Notes: a model not told the origin generated them from the letters alone. A stretch of DNA of 64,000 bases from Dyadobacter pollutisoli (GCF_026625565.1 NZ_CP112998.1:4528501-4592500), one strand, 5' to 3'. Positions 51,876 through 60,911 are shown, counted from the stretch's first letter. Numbers and translations are program-made.

Positions 51876-53102
51876 TCACATTCTCGCCGCAAGCAGCAAC
51901 GTCAGATCCTTGTACCGCATATTAAAGCTACGTGCGATGTGCGAATTGGTGAGCGTGCCTTTGTGACAATACACTCCCTTCATAAACCACCGATTCGCGT
52001 AAATCATTTCCTCAATACCTCCAATTGTTCCTGTTTGTAATAAAAACGGCAAAAATACATTGCTCAGGGCAGTACTGGCCGTGTGCGCAACCCTCGAAGG
52101 AATGTTGGGAACACAATAGTGGATCACATCATTGTATTTGAATGTCGGGTTCTTGTGGGAAGTCATCCTCGAAGTTTCAAACGATCCTCCCTGATCGATA
52201 CTTACATCAATGATCACAGAACCCGGCTTCATTTTTGACACCATTTCACGCGTTACCACCAATGGACTGATCCCGTTTTCGGCACGCATCGTGCCTATGA
52301 CCACGTCAGCCCTTGCAATAGCCTCGGCCAATGTGTCGGAATCGATAATAGAAGTATATAAATTCTGCCCGATCGAATATTTAAGCCTCTGCAAACGGTA
52401 AATATGTTTGTCAAAAACTTTAATGTCAGCACCGACGCTGATTGCCGCGCGGGTTGCGTACTCCGCAACAGTACCAGCACCGAGAATGACGATTTTCGTT
52501 GGCGGTACACCGGTGATCCCTCCGAGGATAATGCCTCGTCCGCCATTGGGTGTCGACAAATATTCGGCGGCGATCAATAACACGGTACTCCCGGCGATTT
52601 CGCCCATAGCCCTAATAATGGGCTTTCCTCCTACCTTGTCCTCGATCAGCTCGTAACCTATACCAGTAATTTTATGCTCATTCAGTTTTTCAAAATATTG
52701 CTTTTCCAATGCTGGCAAATTCAATGCCGAGATCAGGGTCGTACCAGACTTAATGTAGCTAAATTCCTCTTCGACCAGCGGTTCCACTTTGAGAATTAAA
52801 TTGGCCTGATAAACCTCCTTGGCACTCTGGACTATTTTTGCACCCGCCTCGCTGTATTCATGATCAGAAAGGTTAGAGCCTTTTCCCGCATCCTTTTCCA
52901 CCCATACCTCATGCCCGTTCCTGACCAGGATACCTACCGCGTCCGGGGTGAGGGCAATGCGGTTTTCCTGCAAAGAAACCTCCCTCGGCAAGCCTATATG
53001 CAACGAATTTTGATCTTTTTTAACAGCCAGTAACGATTCTTGCGGATATAGTACCGATTGCTTGGCCAGCTCTTCGAAACCGGTAATCTGAGGTTGCGCC
53101 AT
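51876..53102 (-). CDS. ald: Alanine dehydrogenase (AlaDH/PNT family)
   Basis: 408 residues from the ATG at 53102 (MAQPQITGFEELAKQS). The longer open frame to 53231 overlaps the tsaE 3' end and is not used. It interconverts L-alanine and pyruvate with NAD. The N-terminal domain has IGLPREVSLQENRIALTPDAV; the NAD-binding motif is VILGAGTVAEYATRAA; then VITREM-type LVVTREMVSKMKPGSVIIDVSIDQGG and CVPNIPSRVAHTAS. It is slightly longer than classical Ald (about 370), with an extra N-terminal stretch, as in other Cytophagales. It could in principle be a transhydrogenase alpha-like protein. It follows tsaE by 50 nt. Confidence 0.88.
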   Translation of the reverse strand: MAQPQITGFEELAKQSVLYPQESLLAVKKDQNSLHIGLPREVSLQENRIALTPDAVGILVRNGHEVWVEKDAGKGSNLSDHEYSEAGAKIVQSAKEVYQANLILKVEPLVEEEFSYIKSGTTLISALNLPALEKQYFEKLNEHKITGIGYELIEDKVGGKPIIRAMGEIAGSTVLLIAAEYLSTPNGGRGIILGGITGVPPTKIVILGAGTVAEYATRAAISVGADIKVFDKHIYRLQRLKYSIGQNLYTSIIDSDTLAEAIARADVVIGTMRAENGISPLVVTREMVSKMKPGSVIIDVSIDQGGSFETSRMTSHKNPTFKYNDVIHYCVPNIPSRVAHTASTALSNVFLPFLLQTGTIGGIEEMIYANRWFMKGVYCHKGTLTNSHIARSFNMRYKDLTLLLAARM

Positions 53103-53152
53103 GGAATAGCAAAAAAATGAAAGTGAAAACGTAATTAACTGCCAGTAACCTC

Positions 53153-53584
53153 TTATACCTTTTTTACTTCTAATATTCTCATACCACTTTCGTCGGCCGA
53201 TAAATGCAGCATCAAATACTGCATTGGCCACAAGGACTCAATTTTTCCCGGCCACTCCACAAAACAAAAGCTACCTGAATCAAAATATTCTTCCACTCCC
53301 ATATCCAGCGCTTCGGCCTCATCCTTAATCCTGTAAAAATCAAAGTGATAGATTACTTCTCTATCCGATTCATACTCATTGACCAGCGAAAAAGTGGGAC
53401 TCTGAACATGGGTTGTGACGCCCAAATGTCGGCAAAGCGCTTTGATCAGTGTTGTTTTCCCGGCCCCCATGTGCCCTTCAAACAACCAAACCGGCCTGTC
53501 TTTACCAATTTGGAGCAGTTGAGACGAAACCGCTTGCAGCTCATCCAGCTCTTTAAAATGTATGGTGGTAGGCTCTGCGATCAT
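53153..53584 (-). CDS. tsaE: tRNA threonylcarbamoyladenosine biosynthesis protein TsaE
   Basis: 143 residues from the ATG at 53584. TsaE is the ATPase that works with TsaB and TsaD to make t6A37 in tRNAs. Walker A is FEGHMGAGKTTLIKALCRHLG, with the switch-like SPTFSLVNEY and the Walker-B-like HFDFYRIKDEAEALDMGVEEY and CFVEWPGKIE. Length is normal for the family. The start sits only 4 nt after a perfect -7 box, which predicts a leaderless mRNA. A Met five codons upstream (53599) would lie inside that box and is rejected. Confidence 0.94.
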   Translation of the reverse strand: MIAEPTTIHFKELDELQAVSSQLLQIGKDRPVWLFEGHMGAGKTTLIKALCRHLGVTTHVQSPTFSLVNEYESDREVIYHFDFYRIKDEAEALDMGVEEYFDSGSFCFVEWPGKIESLWPMQYLMLHLSADESGMRILEVKKV

Positions 53585-53588
53585 GTTA

Positions 53589-53596
53589 CAAAAATA
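53589..53596 (-). promoter_or_regulatory. -7 box (TATTTTTG) abutting the tsaE start codon
   Basis: Exact TAnnTTTG on the minus strand (53596 to 53589), then taac and ATG. A TTG occurs 22 nt upstream of it, within the accepted spacer range. Confidence 0.5.
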
Positions 53597-53661
53597 CACA
53601 ATTTGGAAAAACTCACTGCAATTTTATCCATTCGCTCTCCCTGTCCCGGCGTTAAAAAATA

Positions 53662-53692
53662 AAACCGGAAGCCTGTATGAAGCTCCCGGTTT
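53662..53692 (-). terminator. Terminator after the Tat-exported Gfo/Idh gene
   Basis: An imperfect stem (aaaccggaagc at 53662-53672 with gctcccggttt at 53682-53692), followed on the minus strand by tattttttaac. Confidence 0.7.
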
Positions 53693-53715
53693 CTATCGAT
53701 CAGTGAATCAGCGCA

Positions 53716-54999
53716 CTACACTTTCCATTCTTTACGCATCTCGCGACCGAGCAGTTTATTTGCCTCTTTATCGTCAAATTTCTCCTTCTCCGCGTCCCAT
53801 TTGAGTGAGCGCTGCAACTGGTAGGTAATGTTACCAATATTGCAAACCGACGCCGTCCGATGCCCTGTTTCCACATCACAAATGGGCGGTTTCCTTGTCT
53901 TTATCGCGTTTAAAAAATCTTTATAATGATTCGTACTGACATACACCTTATAATCCCCTTCCTGAAAAACCTTGTCTTTCAATGGTTCGGGAGTGGTACG
54001 CAACTCGCCTCGTGCCACAAAAACTTCTCCATCTGATCCCACAAAATGGCAATGCGGTTTCCCTTCCATCGGCCGGTGAATGACCTCTACGCCGTTGGCA
54101 TATTTGTAAACCAATCCCTTCCCCGGTTCCGAATAAATGAGTTCCGTTGGGCCGCTGCTGTCCATACCCAGGCCCCACTGGGCGATATCGAACATATGTG
54201 CACCCCAGTCAGTCATTCCGCCCCCGCCAAACTCCGTATAATCGCGCCACTTTGGCCAGAATGTGGCATCCATAGCTGGTGCCAGCACATTGTTATAGGG
54301 CCGGCTCGTGACATTAGGTCCCATCCACATATCCCAGTTTAACCCGGAAGGAGCAGCTTCCTGCTGCAAGTCCCATACTTTCGGTGGCCCACCCACATTC
54401 ACATATACTTTTTGAATCTTACCAATAGCACCGCTACGTACCAGCTGCACAGCCTGTGTGAATTCTTTGGATGAACGCTGCATACTTCCCGTCTGAAAAA
54501 CGCGATTATTTTTCCGGGTAGCATCCACCATTGCTCGTCCTTCCTTTACGGTCAGCGATAACGGCTTTTCGCAGTAAATGTCTTTACCCGCCTGCGCCGC
54601 TCTAACTGCCATCGCAGCATGCCAGTGATCGGGCGATGCGATTACGACGGCATCAATGTCTTTTCGCGAAAGCAGCTCGCGGAAATCAGTGATCCCTACT
54701 GCGGATTTATAATTATTTTGGCCCAGCTTTTCGGCATACCATTTGTTTGTGACATTCAAAAATGAGTCCAGTTTGACGGCATATACATCCGAAGCAGCTA
54801 CGATCTGGGTTTCCATAGTATCCAGGAAACGATTGCGCAACCCGCTGCTCTGACGGCCGCATCCGATAAAACCCAGAGCAACCTTGTCACTCGGCGCAGT
54901 ATAACCTTTACCCAAAACATGCCTTGGAACAATCATAAAAGAAGAAACGACCGCTCCTGCTTTCAGGAAATCCCGACGTTGCATACGTTCAACATTCAT
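53716..54999 (-). CDS. Tat-exported Gfo/Idh/MocA family oxidoreductase
   Basis: 427 residues from the ATG at 54999. The N-terminus MNVERMQRRDFLKAGAVVSS is a twin-arginine signal, so it is exported folded, with its cofactor. The Rossmann domain begins KVALGFIGCGRQSSGLRN, and the catalytic region has VVIASPDHWHAAMAVRAAQAGKDIYCEKPLSLT (E-K-P motif). The C-terminal domain carries GGGMTDWGAHMFDIAQWGLG. These NAD(P)-dependent enzymes act on sugars or inositols; exported members are frequent in Bacteroidota glycoside catabolism. It is divergent from the heparinase operon, with 151 bp between them that could hold both promoters. Confidence 0.92.
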   Translation of the reverse strand: MNVERMQRRDFLKAGAVVSSFMIVPRHVLGKGYTAPSDKVALGFIGCGRQSSGLRNRFLDTMETQIVAASDVYAVKLDSFLNVTNKWYAEKLGQNNYKSAVGITDFRELLSRKDIDAVVIASPDHWHAAMAVRAAQAGKDIYCEKPLSLTVKEGRAMVDATRKNNRVFQTGSMQRSSKEFTQAVQLVRSGAIGKIQKVYVNVGGPPKVWDLQQEAAPSGLNWDMWMGPNVTSRPYNNVLAPAMDATFWPKWRDYTEFGGGGMTDWGAHMFDIAQWGLGMDSSGPTELIYSEPGKGLVYKYANGVEVIHRPMEGKPHCHFVGSDGEVFVARGELRTTPEPLKDKVFQEGDYKVYVSTNHYKDFLNAIKTRKPPICDVETGHRTASVCNIGNITYQLQRSLKWDAEKEKFDDKEANKLLGREMRKEWKV

Positions 55000-55150
55000 A
55001 TAATTTGAAAGAAAAGTCCAACAAAATTTTAACAAAAAAGATGAAAACTCATGTTTCTACTGAATTAGATCGTATATCTGCATTCTCGTTTCTAATTACC
55101 ATGCAAACCTTGTAAGCTGGTGATTTTAAATGCTCCTAAACACTTAAAAT

Positions 55151-57085
55151 ATGCTACGAATTTCACTGTTTCTGTCCGTCATTTTCATCGGCAGTGCTGC
55201 TGCTCAGGTCACACAGCGTAATATTTTGTCCAAACAGTATTCTCCGGAAACCATCGCGCAGGCTTTGGTCCCAAGGGAAAACTGGGCACCCTACCCCAAA
55301 ACGCCCGAAGAATGGAAAAAGCAGGTCGATCAAAAAGACTTGGACGCTATCATTCAGAGCGGCGAAGAGGCGCTGGCTAAGCCGATACCCGCCGTTACGG
55401 CTTCGTTGCTGCTTGATTACGTCCGTAGCGGTGACCGAGAAAGGCACAGTACCGCCTCTTTTGGGCGAAGAAACCAGCTGATGAGCCTGATTTTGGCTGA
55501 AAGTATCGAAGGAAAAGGCAGGTTCACCGAAGCAATCGTCAATCTGGTCTGGGCGATTTGTGAGGAAACTTATTGGGGCGTACCGGCGCATTTGGGCGTT
55601 CAAAAAGCAAAGAATGGCCTGCCCGACGCAGAAGATCCCACGGTAGATCTGTTTACAGCTGAAACCGCCGGCGTACTCGCATTGACGGACTATTTTATTG
55701 GCGAACAGCTCGACAAGATTTCCCCACTCATTCGCCGCAGGATTTATCAGGAAACTACTAGAAAGGTTTTCGAACCCATCAAACAAACCAACCGATACGG
55801 ATACCTGAGCAAGACGAGCCCTGTCAACAACTGGAATCCGTGGATCGTTTCCAACCTGCTCATTGCGGATCTTTTATTGGAACAGGATAGCAAGAAAAGA
55901 ATCGACTACGCCTACAATTATATGGTATTCCTTGATTCCTATTTCAACAGCCTGGGCGATGATGGCGGCTGCGACGAAGGTCCCAGTTACTGGTTCGCAG
56001 CAGGGGCCAGTGCTTACGACTGTCTTGAAATTCTGGAAAAAGCGACGAATGGCAAGGTTAATGTATACAAAGACCCGCTCATTCAGAAAATGGCAGCCTA
56101 TGTTTATAAGGTTCACATTGCAGATGATTACTTCGTCAATTTTGCAGACGCTGATCCCAAGTTGAAACCTGACGGATTGATGCTGTACCGGTTTGGTAAA
56201 GCTGTGGGAGATCCCGATCTGGTGTCTTTTGGAGAATGGGCATATGAAAAATTCGGCAGCGGAATAGGCAACGGTGGATTTCACAGACCTAGAAAAGTCG
56301 AAAATTTATTGACCATTAAAAAGATCACAGGCGAACCAAAAAAACAATTTGACCCTGTCAAAAATGCATGGTTGTCAGACATTGAAGTCATGACCGCCCG
56401 ATCTTCCAATGGTCTGTACCTGGCTACACATGCTGGCCACAATGCTGAAAGTCACAATCATAATGATGTTGGTGATTTCATTGTCTATGCTGACGGTGAG
56501 CCCATTATCATTGATGCGGGACGGGGAAATTATACGGCACGCACGTTTTCATCTAAGCGTTATGAGCTTTGGTTTACGCAGTCGCAGTACCATAATTTGC
56601 CCATTATCAATGATTATGGTCAATCGGCAGGGCGGAATTTTAATGCAAAAAATGTAAAAAGCATTGCTACTGATAAAGAAGTTTCATTGGCTATGGACAT
56701 TGCACCTTCATATCCCAAGGAAGCGGGCATTATCTCCTGGAACAGGCTCGTGAAGCTTAGCAAACCCAAAAACCTGATCGAAATCTCGGATGATTATGCA
56801 TTGAACCAGGCACCGGATTCATTGAAACAGATATTCATGACGATTTGCGATGTAAACCTCGAAACACCTGGAAAAATCATTTTTACTTCTGCCGGTAAAA
56901 AAACGGTCTCACTCACTTATGATCCTAAACTCTGGGTTGTAACCAAAGAATTTCCGTCGACCGAAGGCATGGAGTACAACAGTTTCAAAACCAAGTGGGA
57001 CAGCCACCCGGTACAGAGAATTGTTCTACGCAGTAAAGCATTAAAACAGAAAGGAAAATACGTTTTTGTGATCTCAAAGTCTTAA
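55151..57085 (+). CDS. Heparinase II/III family protein, secreted
   Basis: 644 residues with a signal peptide (MLRISLFLSVIFIGSAAAQ). An alpha/alpha-toroid occupies about 60-380 (NWNPWIVSNLLIADLLLE, then DDGGCDEGPSYWFAAGASAYD), followed by the beta-sheet domain with the heparinase II/III motif ESHNHNDVGDFIVYADGEP and IIDAGRGNYTARTFSSKRYE. Such enzymes are polysaccharide lyases acting on uronic-acid polymers, or related unknown lyases. Substrate cannot be assigned. It is first in an operon with a TIM-barrel isomerase (2 nt gap) and a PQQ dehydrogenase. Confidence 0.9.
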   Translation: MLRISLFLSVIFIGSAAAQVTQRNILSKQYSPETIAQALVPRENWAPYPKTPEEWKKQVDQKDLDAIIQSGEEALAKPIPAVTASLLLDYVRSGDRERHSTASFGRRNQLMSLILAESIEGKGRFTEAIVNLVWAICEETYWGVPAHLGVQKAKNGLPDAEDPTVDLFTAETAGVLALTDYFIGEQLDKISPLIRRRIYQETTRKVFEPIKQTNRYGYLSKTSPVNNWNPWIVSNLLIADLLLEQDSKKRIDYAYNYMVFLDSYFNSLGDDGGCDEGPSYWFAAGASAYDCLEILEKATNGKVNVYKDPLIQKMAAYVYKVHIADDYFVNFADADPKLKPDGLMLYRFGKAVGDPDLVSFGEWAYEKFGSGIGNGGFHRPRKVENLLTIKKITGEPKKQFDPVKNAWLSDIEVMTARSSNGLYLATHAGHNAESHNHNDVGDFIVYADGEPIIIDAGRGNYTARTFSSKRYELWFTQSQYHNLPIINDYGQSAGRNFNAKNVKSIATDKEVSLAMDIAPSYPKEAGIISWNRLVKLSKPKNLIEISDDYALNQAPDSLKQIFMTICDVNLETPGKIIFTSAGKKTVSLTYDPKLWVVTKEFPSTEGMEYNSFKTKWDSHPVQRIVLRSKALKQKGKYVFVISKS

Positions 57086-57087
57086 CT

Positions 57088-58044
57088 ATGTCCATTCAGA
57101 TTTCCCGCCGCAATTTCCTGATCAACACAGCCTTAGCCGGAAGCGCCATTCCAATGCTGACCCATGAAGCTTTTGCAAAAAGTCAGACTGCATTGGCCGA
57201 TACGCCAAAGATCAATATTTTTTCAAAACACCTGCAATTCCTGAATTACCGGGATATGGCGGAAGTTGCGAAAGAGCTTGGCTTTGATGGTATTGACCTT
57301 ACAGTTCGTCCAAAAGGTCATGTACTTCCCGAAAAAGTAGATTCCGACCTTCCTATGGCCGTCGAAGCGATGAAAAAAGTAGGTTTTACGCCACTGATGT
57401 TCTGTACCGCGGTGGAAGACGCGGGTAATCCTCTTGATAAAAATGTGTTGGAAACAGCGGCTAAGCTGGGTTTCAAATACTACCGGATGAACTGGTACAA
57501 ATACAACGAGCAGAAAAGCATTCCTGAACTTTTGACCGACTACCAGTCGAAAATGGCAGGATTAAGTCAATTGAACAGTAAAATAGGGCTTACCGGCTGC
57601 TACCAAAACCATTCGGGCCGAATGGTAGGCGCTTCGATGTTTGAGATCTGGAATATCCTTCAGAAGGCTGATACCAAAACAATGGGAGCGCAGTACGACA
57701 TTCGCCACGCGACGGTGGAAGGCGGGCTTTCGTGGCAAACCGGTTTTAATCTGATCCGTCCATACATTAAAACCATTGTTCTCAAAGATTTTATTTGGGA
57801 GAAAAATAATGCTGGAAAATGGGCCGTGAAAAGCGTCCCGCTGGGCGAAGGAATGGTCGATTTCAAAACCTATTTTAAGTTAATAAAAGAGTTCAAAATC
57901 GATGTACCGGTATGTTTGCACCTCGAATATCCACTAGGCGGGGCCGATCAGGGTGCTGATAAGATTACTGTTGATAAAAAAGTGGTCTTTGATGCTATGA
58001 AACGTGATTTGCAACGGGTGAAGGAATTGTGGGCGGAAGCTTAA
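57088..58044 (+). CDS. Tat-exported sugar phosphate isomerase/epimerase-like TIM-barrel protein
   Basis: 318 residues. MSIQISRRNFLINTALAGSA is a twin-arginine signal. The mature part is an AP-endonuclease-2-like TIM barrel: AEVAKELGFDGIDLTVRPKGH, then GLTGCYQNHSGRMVGASMFE, then MGAQYDIRHATVEGG with His and Asp in metal-binding positions, then VCLHLEYPLGGADQGADK. Family members isomerise or epimerise sugars or hydroxypyruvate. Export through Tat suggests a metal-bound periplasmic enzyme acting on lyase products. It starts 2 nt after the heparinase stop, which means tight coupling. Confidence 0.9.
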   Translation: MSIQISRRNFLINTALAGSAIPMLTHEAFAKSQTALADTPKINIFSKHLQFLNYRDMAEVAKELGFDGIDLTVRPKGHVLPEKVDSDLPMAVEAMKKVGFTPLMFCTAVEDAGNPLDKNVLETAAKLGFKYYRMNWYKYNEQKSIPELLTDYQSKMAGLSQLNSKIGLTGCYQNHSGRMVGASMFEIWNILQKADTKTMGAQYDIRHATVEGGLSWQTGFNLIRPYIKTIVLKDFIWEKNNAGKWAVKSVPLGEGMVDFKTYFKLIKEFKIDVPVCLHLEYPLGGADQGADKITVDKKVVFDAMKRDLQRVKELWAEA

Positions 58045-58068
58045 ACCGTATCTATCAACCTGCTATCG

Positions 58069-60168
58069 ATGAAGTCAGTACCGATTATCCTTTCCGGAAT
58101 TTTTCTGATCCTTACCGGCTTTTTGCTTTTTCCGGACCCGGGAGATACCTCCTGGCCGGAATACAATGGTGACGGCGCCAGAAGTCATTACTCTCCGCTC
58201 ACCCAGATCAGCAAGGAGAATGTAGAACAACTGAAAGTCGCCTGGACTTACGCGTCTGGCGGCGCAGATACAATCGGCAACCGAAGCCAGATCCAATGTA
58301 ACCCGATCATTATCAAAGGCATTCTTTACGGAGTGTCAGCCGGTACGCAGGCTTTCGCCATTAACGCGGCCACAGGGAAGGAAATATGGAAAACCAGCCT
58401 GACAGACAATGGCGGAACCACCAGTCGCGGGCTTACCTACTGGGAACAGGGCTCTGATAAAAGGATTTTCTTCGGTGCGAGAAAATGGCTGTACGCATTG
58501 AATGCTACTACCGGCGAACTCATTGAATCTTTTGGAGAAAAAGGGCGGATCAACCTGAAAACCGACATAGAACGTCCCGGAGCCGATGACTACATTACTT
58601 CGAATACGCCTAATACCATTTTCAAAAACCTGATCATCGTCGGTACCCGCGTCGCAGAATCCGAGACCGCTCTCCTGGGTGATGTACGCGCATACAATGT
58701 GCTCACAGGCAAGCTGGCGTGGACATTCCACACGATACCTGCGCTCGGAGAATACGGCTACAACACATGGCAAGCGCAGCCCGCGCGCAAGAACTTTGGT
58801 GGTGCCAATGCCTGGGCCGGTATGGCGATTGATCGCGGTCGTGGCATCGTTTACATTCCGACCGGATCTGCGGCCTATGACTTTTATGGCGGCAACCGGC
58901 CGGGAAACAACCTGTTTGCTAATTGCCTTATTGCATTGGATGCTGCAACCGGCAAACGTCTTTGGCATTTTCAACTGGTACATCACGACATTTGGGACCG
59001 CGACCCTCCCGCCCCGCCGAATCTGGTAACAGTGACGCATCAGGGAAAACAGGTTGATGCCGTAGTGCAGATTACCAAGCAGGGCTATGTTTTTGTATTT
59101 GACAGGGTTACCGGAAAACCATTGTTCCCGATCAAGGAAACGGCCTTTGTAATGGATGCCATGCTCGGTGAAAAACCCAGTCGTACCCAGCCGATACCGA
59201 CCTTACCTTTACCTTTTACCCGGCAAACTTTTCATGAAAAGAACTTCAATTCATTTGTAGCGGATCGGGATTCGCTGGCTGGCTTATTAAGCAAAGCAAA
59301 AACTGGCAGTGCTTACATTCCCATTACCGGCGATATGACGATATTTTATCCCGGAACAGACGGCGGCGCGCAATGGGGAGGTGCTGCTACGGACCAGGAA
59401 GGCATATTATATGTACCCGCGAAGGAAATCCCGGTTTATACATCATTGGTAAAAAAGGAAGTGATTTCAGATAAAAAAGGAGTTACAGGTGCAAATTTGT
59501 ACCAATTAAACTGCGCCGCCTGCCACGGAGCTGACAAAATGGGCAACCACGATGGCTCGTATCCATCTCTGGCCAATGTTGACAAAAGATTAAAAACAGA
59601 GCAGGTACACGCCATTTTGCAAAAAGGAAAAGGTATGATGCCTTCGTTTTCACATATTTCAGAGGCCGAGAGGAAGGCCATTGTCGATTTTCTTTTCAAT
59701 AAAAATGATAACAATGCATTGGTAGCAACCAAAAACGGAACAGTCCCTTACCAACATACCGGCTACAATCGTTGGTACGACAAAAATGGTTATCCGGTGA
59801 GTCAGCCGCCTTGGGGCACGCTTACTGCTGTGGATTTGAATACCGGCCAACGTCGCTGGCAGATACCTTTGGGAGAATACAAAGCGCTCATTGACAAAGG
59901 AATACCTCCTACCGGCACTGACAATTACGGTGGTCCGCTGGTAACAGCCAGCAACCTGATATTTATAGCCGCCAGCAGGGACGAACAGTTTCGCGCCATT
60001 GAAAAAGAAACCGGAAAGATCCTCTGGACAGCCACATTACCCGCTGCCGGATACGCTTCTCCAAGTACCTATTCAGTGAATGGTCGTCAATATATCGTCA
60101 TAGCATGTGGTGGCGGGAAGCTCAATACCAGGTCTGGCGACAAGTTTGTTGCATTTGCGCTGCCTTAG
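58069..60168 (+). CDS. PQQ-dependent dehydrogenase with internal cytochrome c domain
   Basis: 699 residues with an N-terminal signal or anchor (about 4-22). The eight-bladed quinoprotein propeller covers about 30-455 and 560-699 (WPEYNGDGARSHYSPLTQI, then GKEIWKTSL, FGGANAWAGMAIDRGRGIVY, and late WGTLTAVDLNTGQRRWQIPLGEY). A cytochrome c domain is inserted at about 465-550, with C482-A-A-C485-H486 and Met-rich KGKGMMPSFSHIS as possible sixth ligand. It should oxidise a sugar or alcohol in the periplasm and deliver electrons to c-heme. No PQQ synthesis genes are seen here. Third gene of the operon; it converges with the vapC-like gene. Confidence 0.92.
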   Translation: MKSVPIILSGIFLILTGFLLFPDPGDTSWPEYNGDGARSHYSPLTQISKENVEQLKVAWTYASGGADTIGNRSQIQCNPIIIKGILYGVSAGTQAFAINAATGKEIWKTSLTDNGGTTSRGLTYWEQGSDKRIFFGARKWLYALNATTGELIESFGEKGRINLKTDIERPGADDYITSNTPNTIFKNLIIVGTRVAESETALLGDVRAYNVLTGKLAWTFHTIPALGEYGYNTWQAQPARKNFGGANAWAGMAIDRGRGIVYIPTGSAAYDFYGGNRPGNNLFANCLIALDAATGKRLWHFQLVHHDIWDRDPPAPPNLVTVTHQGKQVDAVVQITKQGYVFVFDRVTGKPLFPIKETAFVMDAMLGEKPSRTQPIPTLPLPFTRQTFHEKNFNSFVADRDSLAGLLSKAKTGSAYIPITGDMTIFYPGTDGGAQWGGAATDQEGILYVPAKEIPVYTSLVKKEVISDKKGVTGANLYQLNCAACHGADKMGNHDGSYPSLANVDKRLKTEQVHAILQKGKGMMPSFSHISEAERKAIVDFLFNKNDNNALVATKNGTVPYQHTGYNRWYDKNGYPVSQPPWGTLTAVDLNTGQRRWQIPLGEYKALIDKGIPPTGTDNYGGPLVTASNLIFIAASRDEQFRAIEKETGKILWTATLPAAGYASPSTYSVNGRQYIVIACGGGKLNTRSGDKFVAFALP

Positions 60169-60177
60169 CTTTTTTGT

Positions 60178-60621
60178 CTAGTTCCAGAAAATAGTTACTA
60201 GCTCTTCATACAATCTAAACTTCTCGTCTTGTGTGATAATCACCAGGTTTTCCGCAATGGCCTGAGCGATAATCATCCTGTCAAAAGGATCACTATGGTA
60301 TTGAGGAAGATTTTCGAGAACCTGGCAATGGCCAATATCAAAAGGCAGAACCTGAAATGAATTTTGTAGGGCGGATAAATAGAAGTCGCTAATGGAACCG
60401 GTCAGATTGAGCTTGCCAAGGCCTTTTTTGATAGTCATTTCCCAGTAGGTAGCTTGACTTATATAGAGCTTTGTACTTGGAGAATTGAGCTCAGCGAGAA
60501 CCGTCTGAGATAGTTTTGTGTCGTTTTCCGAATGCCAAAGTAATATGTGTGTGTCAATGAGGTAGTTTGGTATTTTTGGAGAAGCCTGGTGGGATAAAAT
60601 CGTCAAAATCTTCGGAAACAT
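60178..60621 (-). CDS. VapC-like PIN domain toxin
   Basis: 147 residues. The PIN motifs are LIDTHILLWHSENDTKLS (first Asp) and later SDPFDRMIIAQA and VIITQDEKFRLY, which supply the acidic active site of a ribonuclease. This is the branch annotated as type II toxin VapC in Bacteroidota (START-like DTHILLW). The ATG at 60621 lies inside the 3' part of the antitoxin gene, giving a 68-nt overlap; no closer start is available in frame. The target RNA, probably tRNA, is unknown. It converges with the PQQ gene with 9 nt between stops. Confidence 0.9.
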   Translation of the reverse strand: MFPKILTILSHQASPKIPNYLIDTHILLWHSENDTKLSQTVLAELNSPSTKLYISQATYWEMTIKKGLGKLNLTGSISDFYLSALQNSFQVLPFDIGHCQVLENLPQYHSDPFDRMIIAQAIAENLVIITQDEKFRLYEELVTIFWN

Positions 60622-60772
60622 AGTTAACCATCCCCTTTCCCCATCCTGCCCTTCTTAACCCTGCTTCTTCTCTTGCACCGTTCAGCAGATCATTAACCAT
60701 ATCAATGATCTCATCGTTTTCAAGACTAATAATTTTTCCGATAAGATCAATTTTCTTTTCCTCCGTTGTCAT
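60554..60772 (-). CDS. Antitoxin partner of the VapC-like toxin (DUF2281-like)
   Basis: 72 residues, acidic at the N-terminus, with a predicted helix (IISLENDEIIDMVNDLLNGA) and a C-terminal stretch SEDFDDFIPPGFSKNTKLPH that resembles the DFxDFxPPGF tail of DUF2281-type antitoxins. It would bind and block the PIN toxin through that tail. It is first in the operon and overlaps the toxin gene by 68 nt. It is driven by a promoter that matches the Bacteroidota consensus perfectly (60795-60825). Confidence 0.85.
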   Translation of the reverse strand: MTTEEKKIDLIGKIISLENDEIIDMVNDLLNGAREEAGLRRAGWGKGMVNYVSEDFDDFIPPGFSKNTKLPH

Positions 60773-60794
60773 GGCGAAAGCATTTAGTATTAGT

Positions 60795-60825
60795 CAAATA
60801 TAATGTCATTAATTCAAATCTCAAA
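60795..60825 (-). promoter_or_regulatory. Perfect-consensus promoter for the toxin-antitoxin operon
   Basis: On the minus strand TTTG (60825-60822), 19 nt, TATATTTG (60802-60795), 22 nt before the antitoxin ATG. Every fixed base of TTTG-N19-TAnnTTTG is matched. Confidence 0.7.
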
Positions 60826-60858
60826 TAGTAAACAACGGCATAAAACCAAAACTAGCTA

Positions 60859-60888
60859 TTGGGCGTATGCCGTCAAAAGTTAACTTTG
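60859..60888 (+). promoter_or_regulatory. Promoter for the cytoplasmic Gfo/Idh gene
   Basis: TTG (60859-60861, within attg), 19 nt, TAACTTTG (60881-60888), 23 nt before the ATG at 60912. This also rules out the upstream ATG at 60867, which lies between the boxes. Confidence 0.65.
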
Positions 60889-60911
60889 CCACAAAGACTA
60901 AATTTAAAACT

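Noticed and set aside
53103..53231. Longer N-terminus for alanine dehydrogenase
   Set aside because: It would overlap tsaE by 79 nt and adds a non-family sequence; the ATG at 53102 begins the conserved protein.
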